IMG/VR virus record: IMGVR_UViG_3300043775_000392
Location: 1-37,171 of that record
Strand: one strand, 5' to 3'
Length of the DNA stretch: 37,171 nucleotides
DNA from: a virus
Below are positions 6,769 to 12,637 of the stretch, one piece after another; position 1 is the stretch's first letter; each line of letters begins with the position of its first letter. The translations under genes and the position numbers were made by a program. The notes below the pieces were generated by a model. It was not told the origin of the DNA. It did no database searches and saw only the letters and a list, made by a program, of their open reading frames with translations.

Positions 6769-7379
6769 TTAAGTTTGATTTTAGGTGCGTCTTGATTTAT
6801 TGGCTGAAAGTTTTTTGAGTTCTTTACCCATGTAGCTATTCTTCTACTAATGTCAAAGAATTTTTGATCTTGAAATCTCATCTTACCTTTATCATTAGCT
6901 TCAGTCCAATAACTAATGAATGCATCGTACTGATTACCAAGTTTATCTCTAAACTCATTAACCCTACCAACAAAGGCATCTTTACCATTATATATCTTAT
7001 TAACTTTGTTATTATATTCTTTGTTATTATGTGCCAGTTTTTCGGCTGGGGGGTGGGTTGGAATTTCGGCTGGGGTGGTAGTATTTTCTGGCTGAGGTAT
7101 CTCGATAGTAATTACCAATGATCTAAACTCAACTTCACCATTTTGTTTTAGTTTAACAATCCTTCCTAAAATTGCCATGTCTTCTAATTTCTTTAAATGT
7201 TCTTTGATTGTAGATTCAGAACAATCTAAACATTCACCTAAATAACGATTAGATGCAAAGCAATAGCCTCTTTCGTTTGAAAGATTAGAAATCAAAGCAA
7301 TAAGCAATTTTTGTTTGTCTGTAAGTTCTTTGCTTAGTAGAACTTGTGCAGGTAATACTGCGTACCAATTATGTGACAT
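6765..7379 (-). CDS. Helix-turn-helix replication initiator/helicase-loader-like protein
   Basis: The start at 7379 (MSHNWYAVLPAQVLLSKELT) was chosen because the seven residues added by the ATG at 7400 are atypical. Residues about 15-75 form a winged helix-turn-helix of the HTH_36 type (DKQKLLIALISNLSNERGYC, then CSESTIKEHLKKLEDMAIL). A Pro/Asn-rich linker follows, then a C-terminal helical domain (NQYDAFISYWTEANDKGKMR). This two-domain form is typical of phage initiator or DnaD/loader-like proteins encoded just before DnaB. It is translationally coupled to the helicase by a 4-nt overlap. It probably binds the origin or delivers the helicase; the exact biochemical role is inferred. Confidence 0.75.
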   Translation of the reverse strand: MSHNWYAVLPAQVLLSKELTDKQKLLIALISNLSNERGYCFASNRYLGECLDCSESTIKEHLKKLEDMAILGRIVKLKQNGEVEFRSLVITIEIPQPENTTTPAEIPTHPPAEKLAHNNKEYNNKVNKIYNGKDAFVGRVNEFRDKLGNQYDAFISYWTEANDKGKMRFQDQKFFDISRRIATWVKNSKNFQPINQDAPKIKLK

Positions 7380-7390
7380 AAAATAAAAGA

Positions 7391-7437
7391 GCCCTATCAA
7401 ATTCCCCCCAGTCGGATTGGGGGTTCATCTCAAGGGC
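7391..7437 (-). promoter_or_regulatory. Nested hairpin in the leader of the helix-turn-helix/helicase operon
   Basis: An outer repeat GCCCT (7391-7395) / AGGGC (7433-7437) encloses an inner stem of C residues (7404-7408) with G residues (7419-7423). It lies between a promoter-like box at 7471-7478 and the ATG at 7379, so it would fold in the 5' leader. It could act as an attenuator, processing site or mRNA-stability element. Confidence 0.45.
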
Positions 7438-7470
7438 AATAAGTTCTAAATGAGTATCCGACACTCACTA

Positions 7471-7478
7471 CAAAGTTA
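7471..7478 (-). promoter_or_regulatory. TAACTTTG promoter box for the primosome genes
   Basis: Minus-strand TAACTTTG fits TAnnTTTG, and a TTG lies 20 nt upstream, matching the -33 spacing of Bacteroidetes promoters. The expected start is near 7464, giving a leader of about 85 nt that contains the nested hairpin. Confidence 0.5.
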
Positions 7479-8252
7479 ATTCAATTCGTCAAACTTCTCA
7501 ATTGCCTTAAATATCTGGTGTGCTACTTGAGGAACTACAGCATTTCCAGCTGCTTTTATTGTTTCTCTTCTAATACTTGGAAAGGTTTTAGTGTCCAATC
7601 CGCAGGGTACCCCATTATCTCGCAATAAAACATAGGGTTGTTTTGGCCAATTATCCCAGTGATTTCCCTGATCTTGCCTGGTACACTTTCTATTTTCATG
7701 AAGTATGGCTCTCCCCTCAGTTTCTTTAGTTCTTGTGCTTGTGGTCCTTGTGTGTCTCTCGCTGTTGGAGTAGGCCAAAAAGAAAACTCTTTGCCTTTGA
7801 TGGGGTGCACCGACACCTGCAGCTGGAATAAGAAACGATTGGACTTCATATCCTTCCCTTTCCAAATCATCGTACACCTCGTTGAATACCATCCCTCCAT
7901 TCCAGTTAACAAGTCCACGAACATTCTCGCCAACGATCCATGTGGGTTTGACTTCTTTAATGCACCTAAGCATTTCAGGAAAGAGGTGTCTTTCATCGTC
8001 TTTCCCAAGTCGTTTTCCTGCACTTGAATATGGTTGGCAAGGGAATCCTCCTGTGAGTATGTCAATTGATCCTCTGTGAATAGTGAAGTCTGTTTTAGTA
8101 ATGTCATGATAAGAAATTGAGTTTGGGAAATGATGTTTTAATACTTGTTGTCCAAATGGATTCCATTCACAATGGAATATGTTATTCCATCCCATCCATT
8201 CGGCTGCTAAATCAAAGCCTCCAATGCCACTAAATAATGATCCATGATTCAT
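7476..8252 (-). CDS. DNA (cytosine-5)-methyltransferase
   Basis: The catalytic motifs are in order: motif I LFSGIGGFDLA (6-16, AdoMet binding), motif IV GGFPCQPYSSAG (68-79, catalytic Cys72), motif VI ENVRG (109-113), motif VIII QRQRVFF (152-158) and motif X AAGNAVVPQVA (234-244). At 258 aa it is short. Only about 75 residues separate motif VIII from X, so the target-recognition domain is minimal and the target site cannot be inferred. It probably protects phage DNA from host restriction. No partner restriction gene was seen. The gene looks richer in G and C than its neighbours, suggesting separate acquisition, and a long second frame overlaps it. Confidence 0.93.
   Translation of the reverse strand: MNHGSLFSGIGGFDLAAEWMGWNNIFHCEWNPFGQQVLKHHFPNSISYHDITKTDFTIHRGSIDILTGGFPCQPYSSAGKRLGKDDERHLFPEMLRCIKEVKPTWIVGENVRGLVNWNGGMVFNEVYDDLEREGYEVQSFLIPAAGVGAPHQRQRVFFLAYSNSERHTRTTSTRTKETEGRAILHENRKCTRQDQGNHWDNWPKQPYVLLRDNGVPCGLDTKTFPSIRRETIKAAGNAVVPQVAHQIFKAIEKFDELN
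7556..8107 (-). CDS. 183-aa open frame nested in the methyltransferase gene
   Basis: On the same strand as the methyltransferase but in another frame, an ATG at 8107 opens 183 codons without a stop. The product is not random-looking. It has a KCLGALKKSNPHGSLARMF segment, then LLTGMEGWYSTRCTMIWKGK (67-86), FWPTPTARD (110-118) and NPMFYCEIMGYPADWT (157-172). The latter two resemble signatures in phage DNA-methylase-type proteins (general form W-P-T-P-T-A-R-D ... N-P-x-F-x-x-x-x-M-G-x-P-x-x-W-T). Either this is a genuine dual-coded protein, or conserved methylase motif VIII and the C-terminus are being read in a shifted frame. No independent promoter is evident. Confidence 0.35.
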   Translation of the reverse strand: MTLLKQTSLFTEDQLTYSQEDSLANHIQVQENDLGKTMKDTSFLKCLGALKKSNPHGSLARMFVDLLTGMEGWYSTRCTMIWKGKDMKSNRFLFQLQVSVHPIKGKEFSFWPTPTARDTQGPQAQELKKLRGEPYFMKIESVPGKIREITGIIGQNNPMFYCEIMGYPADWTLKPFQVLEEKQ

Positions 8253-8254
8253 AA

Positions 8255-8470
8255 TTATTTTTTTATTCTAAATACTATTGTTCTATTTTCATAGCTAAAC
8301 TTCTTCTTAGCTATAGGATTTAAGCTATCCCTTATAGTTTTAGGATTAATCCTTGTCTTTCTACTCGCTGCCGCTATAGATTGAAACAATATTTCTGACT
8401 TATCATCTGTAAATATAATTCGTATAGGTATATTGTTTTCAAATCCATTAGGCTCTAATTCTAAACCCAT
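8255..8470 (-). CDS. Small NUMOD1-like helix-turn-helix protein (71 aa)
   Basis: After a variable N-terminus (IPIRIIFTDDKSEILF), residues about 31-51 (SIAAASRKTRINPKTIRDSL) form a helix-turn-helix like the NUMOD1 module found at the ends of homing endonucleases. It ends with a basic strand (RTIVFRIKK). There is no nuclease domain. It ends 2 nt before the methyltransferase gene, suggesting cotranscription and possibly a DNA-binding or regulatory role. It overlaps the upstream membrane microprotein by 23 nt. Confidence 0.65.
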   Translation of the reverse strand: MGLELEPNGFENNIPIRIIFTDDKSEILFQSIAAASRKTRINPKTIRDSLNPIAKKKFSYENRTIVFRIKK

Positions 8471-8564
8471 TATATAATCGTTTTAATTCAAAGTAAATGT
8501 TAGCTGTTACAAGTAAAGCTATAGCTAATGGTGCACTTATCAAAAAGAATTTAATGTATTTCAT
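8448..8564 (-). CDS. 38-aa single-pass membrane microprotein
   Basis: The ATG at 8564 opens a 38-codon frame starting MKYIKFFLISAPLAIALLVT. One hydrophobic helix (about residues 6-24) is followed by a basic tail (FELKRLYNGFRIRA), which predicts an N-out/C-in or signal-anchor topology. It follows a hairpin-bearing leader and overlaps the next gene by 23 nt. Codon-scale placement and topology support it; function is unknown. Confidence 0.5.
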   Translation of the reverse strand: MKYIKFFLISAPLAIALLVTANIYFELKRLYNGFRIRA

Positions 8565-8576
8565 AAAATAAAAATA

Positions 8577-8632
8577 AGCCCCCTTTGAAACATAACTCAC
8601 ACCACTAAGTTAAATAATAATTGTAGGGGGCT
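8577..8632 (-). promoter_or_regulatory. Leader inverted repeat before the membrane microprotein
   Basis: AGCCCCC (8577-8583) and GGGGGCT (8626-8632) are perfect inverted repeats separated by 42 nt. They fill the 74-nt gap between two leftward genes. The stem ends 12 nt before the ATG at 8564, resembling the leader of the helix-turn-helix/helicase unit. Confidence 0.4.
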
Positions 8633-8638
8633 ATAAGT

Positions 8639-8836
8639 TTAATAAGATTGTTTTGTTCTAAATGCATTCATCATGTTAACGATGCCTTGATCTAACTTGT
8701 AAGCATCATCCATCATATTGATGACTTTTCTTTCAGCATCTAAATATGAATCTAATTGCTCTTGGAGTTTTTTGACCTTATCTCTAAGCATCTCATTCTC
8801 TAGTTCAAGTGTGTCGGTGTAGGTTCCTAGTCTCAT
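8639..8836 (-). CDS. Coiled-coil hypothetical protein (65 aa)
   Basis: A heptad-like pattern of leucines and charged residues (LELENEMLRDKVKKLQEQLD, about 10-29) predicts a coiled coil, followed by a Met-rich helical tail (VINMMDDAYKLDQGIVNMMN). It is 2 nt downstream of the recombination-associated gene at 8839 and likely cotranscribed. It might be an oligomerisation or adaptor factor. No family was recognised. Confidence 0.65.
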   Translation of the reverse strand: MRLGTYTDTLELENEMLRDKVKKLQEQLDSYLDAERKVINMMDDAYKLDQGIVNMMNAFRTKQSY

Positions 8837-8838
8837 GA

Positions 8839-9303
8839 TTATTTCTTTAGACTTATTTTAAATGTGGTTGTACTATACTTTGGTGCAGGATAAATCATCT
8901 CACCAGTCTCAGGATCAACCAATGGTTCTTTAATAGCTTTAAGTAAGCCTTCTCTTTCCTTCAGCTTATACTTGACAGCTTCTACTTCCTGGTTAAGTTT
9001 TTGCCATGTATAATCACCATCATAGGCATATTTAATACCTGACTCCATCTTAGATAATTCAGCACCTAATACGTCTGCTTTACCTTGTGGGTATTTATCT
9101 AATTCAGCAATAACATCTTCTTTTAATTCAGCTCTGATGCCATCTAAAAGTTGTTGTAATGCTTCTGACTTAACTAACATCTCTAATGGTGATTCACCAG
9201 AGTCTCTAAAGTGTGCTACGATTGTTTGCTTTAATAATTCAATGTTAAATTTAGTAGGCTCTATGCTACTCAATTCAATTTTAGGTAATAATTCTAAACT
9301 CAT
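8839..9303 (-). CDS. Hypothetical protein paired with the annealing-like gene (154 aa)
   Basis: This is a helical protein containing EALQQLLDGIRAELKEDVIA (about 47-66), a charged segment KLKEREGLLKAI and a DPETGEMIYPAPKYSTTTFK C-terminal stretch ending in ISLKK. The DPxTGE-xIYxPxKxSTTTxK tail is a pattern seen in conserved uncharacterised proteins of gut and environmental Bacteroidetes phages. It follows the annealing-like gene by 4 nt, as a functional partner would. Function unknown; recombination or replication accessory role inferred only from context. Confidence 0.7.
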   Translation of the reverse strand: MSLELLPKIELSSIEPTKFNIELLKQTIVAHFRDSGESPLEMLVKSEALQQLLDGIRAELKEDVIAELDKYPQGKADVLGAELSKMESGIKYAYDGDYTWQKLNQEVEAVKYKLKEREGLLKAIKEPLVDPETGEMIYPAPKYSTTTFKISLKK

Positions 9304-9307
9304 GTTT

Positions 9308-9976
9308 TTATTTTTTGGTTAAATTATCTTTTTTAGCTTTTAATACTGACATCAAATTATCATCAGAATCAAATGCTTGTTTATATCCATAATACAAGTC
9401 AGTTAATTGCTTTAGCTTAGTACATTTAGCAATCTCAAACATTATTTCTTCTTTACTTGGTCCTTCTTCTACAATCTCTGCTACTACTTCTACTACAGGC
9501 TTAGAGGGTTTTTTTAGCTCTTCTACTGCAAAGTCCATTTCCTCAGCAGGAGTAGCTTCGAAACCTGCAGCTTTCATCAACCATGCTAATAGGTTACGAT
9601 ACGCTTTGCCAATTGCTCTAGTCTGAGCCATTGAAAGTATAGCGTATTCATCAAAATAACGCTTAGTTTTTTCCCCATTGGAACATAAAGCAATACCAGT
9701 TGCAACGACCAAACCAGTGTTAATGTTACGAACTTCACAAGTAGCCATATACTTAATAGTAGTTTCATTTGATAAGTCTTTTGTGTCTGTAATAATTGGC
9801 ATCAATCCTAAAGAAGCACCAGCAAATTGCCATCCTTCTACGTTAACGAATTGTTTGCCTTGAATGTTTGAGCTTAATCCTTTTTCTTTGATTAATTTAG
9901 ATAGCTCATTAGATAATTGTAGCATTGAGTCTTTATTGATTAACTCATAGCTTGGGTTAGTTTTTTGCAATTCCAT
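9308..9976 (-). CDS. Putative single-strand DNA annealing protein (ERF/Rad52-like)
   Basis: The central region has KQFVNVEGWQFAGASLGLMP (41-60), a beta-rich stretch, and SMAQTRAIGKAYRNLLAW (115-132) followed by GFEATPAEEM (138-147). The arrangement (beta sheet, then a helix with MAQTRA-x-x-KA, then an ATPAEEM-like end and a variable acidic linker) is characteristic of phage ERF/Sak-type annealing proteins, which coat ssDNA and promote annealing in recombination-dependent replication. The C-terminal 60 residues form a separate helical domain. The nearby VRR-NUC nuclease supports a recombination module, although no dedicated exonuclease was recognised. Family assignment is from pattern only. 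Confidence 0.6.
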   Translation of the reverse strand: MELQKTNPSYELINKDSMLQLSNELSKLIKEKGLSSNIQGKQFVNVEGWQFAGASLGLMPIITDTKDLSNETTIKYMATCEVRNINTGLVVATGIALCSNGEKTKRYFDEYAILSMAQTRAIGKAYRNLLAWLMKAAGFEATPAEEMDFAVEELKKPSKPVVEVVAEIVEEGPSKEEIMFEIAKCTKLKQLTDLYYGYKQAFDSDDNLMSVLKAKKDNLTKK

Positions 9977-10151
9977 TGTAAGTGTTTTGAGTGTTAAAGT
10001 AATTAGCTTGTCTTGTTGGGTATTGCTCCCATACTTTAATCAACGAAGTGATTAGATCAAACGAAGCCTGTGAATAGTTTATCTCGTGCAAGATTTTTGC
10101 AACTAAGAGTTTTTTGTCATTATCTGACATTTGGTGGAAGGTTGATAACAT
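9957..10151 (-). CDS. Small hypothetical protein (64 aa)
   Basis: A compact helical protein (MSDNDKKLLVAKILHEINYS from residue 8) whose end overlaps the annealing-like gene by 20 nt. The start could be the internal Met8 (10130). The arrangement suggests translational coupling to recombination. No family was recognised. Confidence 0.6.
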   Translation of the reverse strand: MLSTFHQMSDNDKKLLVAKILHEINYSQASFDLITSLIKVWEQYPTRQANYFNTQNTYNGIAKN

Positions 10152-10169
10152 ATTGTGTTGGTTTATGGT

Positions 10170-10550
10170 TTAACGTAATGCATAAATTGCTTCTGGTAAT
10201 CTTCCTAAAGTTTTTAGGATTGACTCATATTTCTCAAAATAGAATGGGATGTAATTAATGTCTCTATGGAAATTATTTACTGCGTGTAATACTGTTGTTC
10301 TATCTCTGTGAAAATATGGTGCTATTTGTGATGCTCTTTGTCTATATGTTGTATGCAAAATATAGAATGCCATATTTCTAGCCATTACAAGCTCAAAATT
10401 TCTTCTTCTGCATATCATCTTACTAACAGGCAATCCAAATTCATTTGCCACAATTTCAATTACTTGCTTATATATTTCAGTATCTAAGTCAAGTCTCTTA
10501 TGTGCCAATAATGTTCCTCTAGGAACTCTCTTAACTTTCTGTATACTCAT
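10170..10550 (-). CDS. DnaA domain IV-like DNA-binding protein
   Basis: Residues about 25-100 resemble the C-terminal DNA-binding domain of bacterial DnaA. A helical region (YKQVIEIVANEFGLPVSKMI) and an arginine-rich turn (CRRRNFELVMARNMAFYI) are followed by the DnaA signature, here RQRASQIAPYF then HRDRTTVLHA (81-90). The AAA+ ATPase domain of DnaA is absent, so this is not a complete initiator. It could bind DnaA-box-like sites at a phage origin, recruit or block the host initiator, or act as a transcription regulator. It is encoded in the early block with the helicase. No perfect DnaA box was spotted by eye in the 13.1-13.7 kb intergenic region. Confidence 0.8.
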   Translation of the reverse strand: MSIQKVKRVPRGTLLAHKRLDLDTEIYKQVIEIVANEFGLPVSKMICRRRNFELVMARNMAFYILHTTYRQRASQIAPYFHRDRTTVLHAVNNFHRDINYIPFYFEKYESILKTLGRLPEAIYALR

Positions 10551-10731
10551 TTAATTGGTTTTTAAGTGTTTCTAATCTCTTCTCAAAATAGGCTTTAAGG
10601 ATTTCGTGCATTTCCCAATCGCCTTTCTCTATTCTAGTCTCAATTAAATACCTACTCAAGCCTGTTAGTTGCATGAGTTTTTTGATGTCTCCATGTCTAA
10701 TCATGGATCTATAATCCTTTACCTCAATCAT
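10531..10731 (-). CDS. Small helical, possibly helix-turn-helix protein (66 aa)
   Basis: Residues 14-36 (GDIKKLMQLTGLSRYLIETR) look like a helix-turn-helix followed by a charged coiled coil (LKAYFEKRLETLKNQLNEY). The end overlaps the DnaA-like gene by 20 nt. A DNA-binding regulator is plausible but unproven. Confidence 0.6.
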   Translation of the reverse strand: MIEVKDYRSMIRHGDIKKLMQLTGLSRYLIETRIEKGDWEMHEILKAYFEKRLETLKNQLNEYTES

Positions 10732-10734
10732 AGT

Positions 10735-10962
10735 TTACTTTTTATAATGGTTTAAATGTCTGTCGATCCCATTGATACAAGCCTCAAGACTCGCATAGAA
10801 AGAGGCTCTCCAATAGTAGAACTTGCCATTTAGGATGAAATTATCCCATTTAATAATCATTCCTTTATAGGTAAAACGCTTTGAGATTTTGCCATTGGAA
10901 TTTACATAGGTTAGTTCTTCTTTGACTCCTTTTCTTTTTAAGTCTTGAGTAATCTTGTTCAT
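10735..10962 (-). CDS. Small basic hypothetical protein (75 aa)
   Basis: A Lys-rich protein (MNKITQDLKRKGVKEELTYV) with aromatic beta-like strands (IIKWDNFILNGKFYYWRASF) and a short helical end. Positive charge fits nucleic-acid binding, but there is no recognised motif. It is 3 nt upstream of the next gene in the early operon. Confidence 0.6.
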   Translation of the reverse strand: MNKITQDLKRKGVKEELTYVNSNGKISKRFTYKGMIIKWDNFILNGKFYYWRASFYASLEACINGIDRHLNHYKK

Positions 10963-10983
10963 GGGTTTTTAGGGGTTTTTGTT

Positions 10984-11184
10984 TTATTCGTTGGGGGAAG
11001 TTTTTGTTTCCAGGATTTCAAACATCTCCAAAGGTTCTTGGTTAGATAGTTTGATAAAAATGTCATAGGCATCATCTTTGTTTAGCCTCAAGCTACTAGG
11101 AACATATAAACCATCTTCTCTAGTAAGCCAACAGGTTTGACCTGTGATAAGATCTGTCTTGCAGATAAATTCAAATTTTTTCAT
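10984..11184 (-). CDS. Small hypothetical protein (66 aa)
   Basis: A soluble alpha/beta protein starting KKFEFICKTDLITGQTCWLT with a DDAYDIFIKLSNQEPLEMFE helical part. It lies 3 nt after the upstream gene, and an A-rich stretch replaces a ribosome-binding site. No family recognised. Confidence 0.6.
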   Translation of the reverse strand: MKKFEFICKTDLITGQTCWLTREDGLYVPSSLRLNKDDAYDIFIKLSNQEPLEMFEILETKTSPNE

Positions 11185-11187
11185 AGT

Positions 11188-11400
11188 TTATTTGTTTATT
11201 TGATTTAAGATTTTATTTTGTAAGTCAATAGGTAAATCAGTACAACTGATAACCTCTTCATCTTCATTTTTGTCTAAATCCAAAATAGCTTCATCATAAG
11301 ATCCGTAAATAACAACATCTTGATTGCCATCTGAAAATTGAAACATAGCATTTTCAGTTCTGCTGTAGATTACATAGTCATTTGAGTTTAAAGTTTTCAT
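11188..11400 (-). CDS. Small acidic hypothetical protein (70 aa)
   Basis: An acidic protein (YDEAILDLDKNEDEEVISC) with short strands near the N-terminus (NDYVIYSRTENAMFQF). Its ATG lies directly downstream of the phased T-tract array (11411-11565), which therefore forms its upstream region on the leftward transcript. Function unknown. Confidence 0.6.
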   Translation of the reverse strand: MKTLNSNDYVIYSRTENAMFQFSDGNQDVVIYGSYDEAILDLDKNEDEEVISCTDLPIDLQNKILNQINK

Positions 11401-11618
11401 AGTTTTAAAGTTTTTGGTAAAATTATAAAGTTTTTGGAATTATTTAAAATATTTTTGTTAATTTTTTGTGAAAGGTTTTTGGCAGATTTTTGGCTGCTGG
11501 ATTTTTGTGGGGTTTTTGGGGAGTTTTTGTGGAGTTTTTGCATAGGGTTTTTGGTAGGTTTTTTGCTGATGATCCTAGCAACTAATAAACAGTTACCAGG
11601 ATGCACCAGGCAAAGCAC
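11397..11618 (-). CDS. Doubtful Lys/Asn/Ser/Pro-rich open frame across the T-tract array (73 aa)
   Basis: The frame ends in an ATGA overlap with the next gene, which favours coupling. Its composition, however, is simply that of the repeated CCAAAAAC-type units read as protein (KKPTKNPMQKLHKNSPKTPQ). After MLCLVHPGNCLLVARIIS there is no fold-like pattern. Because the DNA repeat period is about 11 bp, not a multiple of 3, selection on DNA structure explains the sequence better than coding. A short basic disordered protein remains possible. Confidence 0.25.
   Translation of the reverse strand: MLCLVHPGNCLLVARIISKKPTKNPMQKLHKNSPKTPQKSSSQKSAKNLSQKINKNILNNSKNFIILPKTLKL
11411..11565. repeat. Array of 12 helically phased T5G tracts (predicted bent DNA)
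   Basis: TTTTTG occurs starting at 11411, 11431, 11452, 11463, 11476, 11487, 11502, 11513, 11524, 11535, 11548 and 11560. Gaps are 11-15 bp, or 20-21 bp at the left end, so most tracts recur about once per DNA turn. Phased A/T tracts bend DNA strongly. The core unit is roughly GG-TTTTTGG. The array lies upstream of a leftward early gene and could be an origin, an architectural-protein site or a promoter enhancer. Confidence 0.75.
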
Positions 11619-11635
11619 CCAATAAAAAAATCTAT

Positions 11636-11863
11636 CTATTTTGCCTCAAACTCACTTTGTTTTATTTGTTCGATCCTTTGCTCTAATTGTTCGATGTTGT
11701 AAGATTGGAAAGCAATTCCGCCTCCATATTGTTTATTGTGAAACTTTCTACCTCCAATTTTACGAGCTAAAAAAAGGGCTCTTTGGTAACTATCAGCAAT
11801 TTGTAAAAAATGCACAACATAACGAGGGTTCCCATTGATGTCGTTGTTAATTCTTGTAAACAT
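11636..11863 (-). CDS. Conserved-type small early protein (75 aa)
   Basis: The sequence MFTRINNDINGNPRYVVHFL, then a helix (QRALFLARKIGG), the GRKFHNKQYGGGIAFQSYN block and a helical end form a compact alpha/beta domain. Proteins of this pattern recur in Bacteroidetes phages and plasmid-like elements without assigned function. A hairpin lies in its leader (11886-11907). Confidence 0.65.
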   Translation of the reverse strand: MFTRINNDINGNPRYVVHFLQIADSYQRALFLARKIGGRKFHNKQYGGGIAFQSYNIEQLEQRIEQIKQSEFEAK

Positions 11864-11885
11864 TTGTTTTATTTTTGGTTAAGAT

Positions 11886-11907
11886 AAAAGGGCTAAATAG
11901 CCCCTTT
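11886..11907 (-). promoter_or_regulatory. Leader hairpin with T run
   Basis: GGGCT (11890-11894) and AGCCC (11899-11903) form a stem with a 4-nt loop; on the minus strand it is followed by TTTTAT. It lies between two early genes, 23 nt before the ATG at 11863, and could be a leaky terminator or processing site. Confidence 0.45.
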
Positions 11908-11932
11908 ATTTCGTCTATTCAAGACTCTTCAG

Positions 11933-12241
11933 TTAACCTTTTACTTCTACCCATTCTCCATCCCATTCCGCACCATTTAAAAACCATTTTCCCTTTCTTT
12001 GATAAACTGAAACATTTGGCAACCCATTTAATCTTTCTTTGGTTGTGTTAGTAAACCAACCACAATTTGTGATAGATATAACACCACTTCTCAAGCATTT
12101 TTGAGCTATTAAGTTGCCATGAAGGTACAATTGAGTCAATGGGTTATTAAAATTCCTATCTAAAAAAACCCTTGTATTGTCTTTATTGAAGGGTAAGTCA
12201 TTAATAAAAGCATAAACGCTTTCTTTTGTAATTTTTCTCAT
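11933..12241 (-). CDS. Conserved-type hypothetical early protein (102 aa)
   Basis: The protein contains a basic helical start (MRKITKESVYAFINDLPF), a strand-rich centre (TQLYLHGNLIAQKC, VISITNCGWFTNTTKERLNG) and a C-terminal VYQRKGKWFLNGAEWDGEW. The CGW-x-TNTTKERLNGLP block with a KGxWYLNG-like end looks like a conserved phage family without known function. It has no nuclease or polymerase motif. It is early and probably soluble. Confidence 0.65.
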   Translation of the reverse strand: MRKITKESVYAFINDLPFNKDNTRVFLDRNFNNPLTQLYLHGNLIAQKCLRSGVISITNCGWFTNTTKERLNGLPNVSVYQRKGKWFLNGAEWDGEWVEVKG

Positions 12242-12253
12242 TGTGTTTTATTT

Positions 12254-12616
12254 TTAATAGTTTTGAAATATCATGTCATTAATTGCTTTGATTAGTTCTT
12301 CTTTTGTTATGGGCTCTTGTCCTTCCTCATCCGCATCCCATGAGCCATTCCAATCTAAAGAGTAAGCTAATTCTATGAGCTCATCTCTTGTCATATTATT
12401 AAGATTTACTTTTTCTAAATCTATGTTTTGGAATACTTGCTCTGAAATCATGTAAGGCAACTCCTCAATAATATTGTCTAGGATTCTTTGTTGCATTGGC
12501 GAAATATCACCTCCTAAAGTATTGTACTTTTTATGCAATATTTGAAAGATTAAGTCAATAGAATTGCTTAACATCTTTGTGGCATCTTTTCTGATTTCTG
12601 ATTTTAAAGGTTTCAT
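12254..12616 (-). CDS. Hypothetical helical early protein (120 aa)
   Basis: A largely alpha-helical protein (DLIFQILHKKYNTLGGDISP, QQRILDNIIEELPYMISEQV). The C-terminal segment MTRDELIELAYSLDWNGSWD followed by EEGQEPITKEELIKAI resembles a small SAP- or helix-hairpin-like motif. No clear family. It is encoded near the head of the early operon. Confidence 0.65.
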   Translation of the reverse strand: MKPLKSEIRKDATKMLSNSIDLIFQILHKKYNTLGGDISPMQQRILDNIIEELPYMISEQVFQNIDLEKVNLNNMTRDELIELAYSLDWNGSWDADEEGQEPITKEELIKAINDMIFQNY

Positions 12617-12637
12617 TTTGTGTTGTTTTATGATTTA

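Noticed and set aside
7638-8027. Plus-strand open frame of 129 aa opposite the methyltransferase
   Set aside because: Antisense to a clearly conserved methyltransferase; long openness is explained by the higher G+C content and codon bias of this gene. No motifs were recognised in it, unlike the same-strand second frame.
11411-11565. CRISPR array or simple tandem repeat
   Set aside because: The units are short T tracts with variable spacing of 11-21 bp and no conserved 25-40-bp repeats or spacers.
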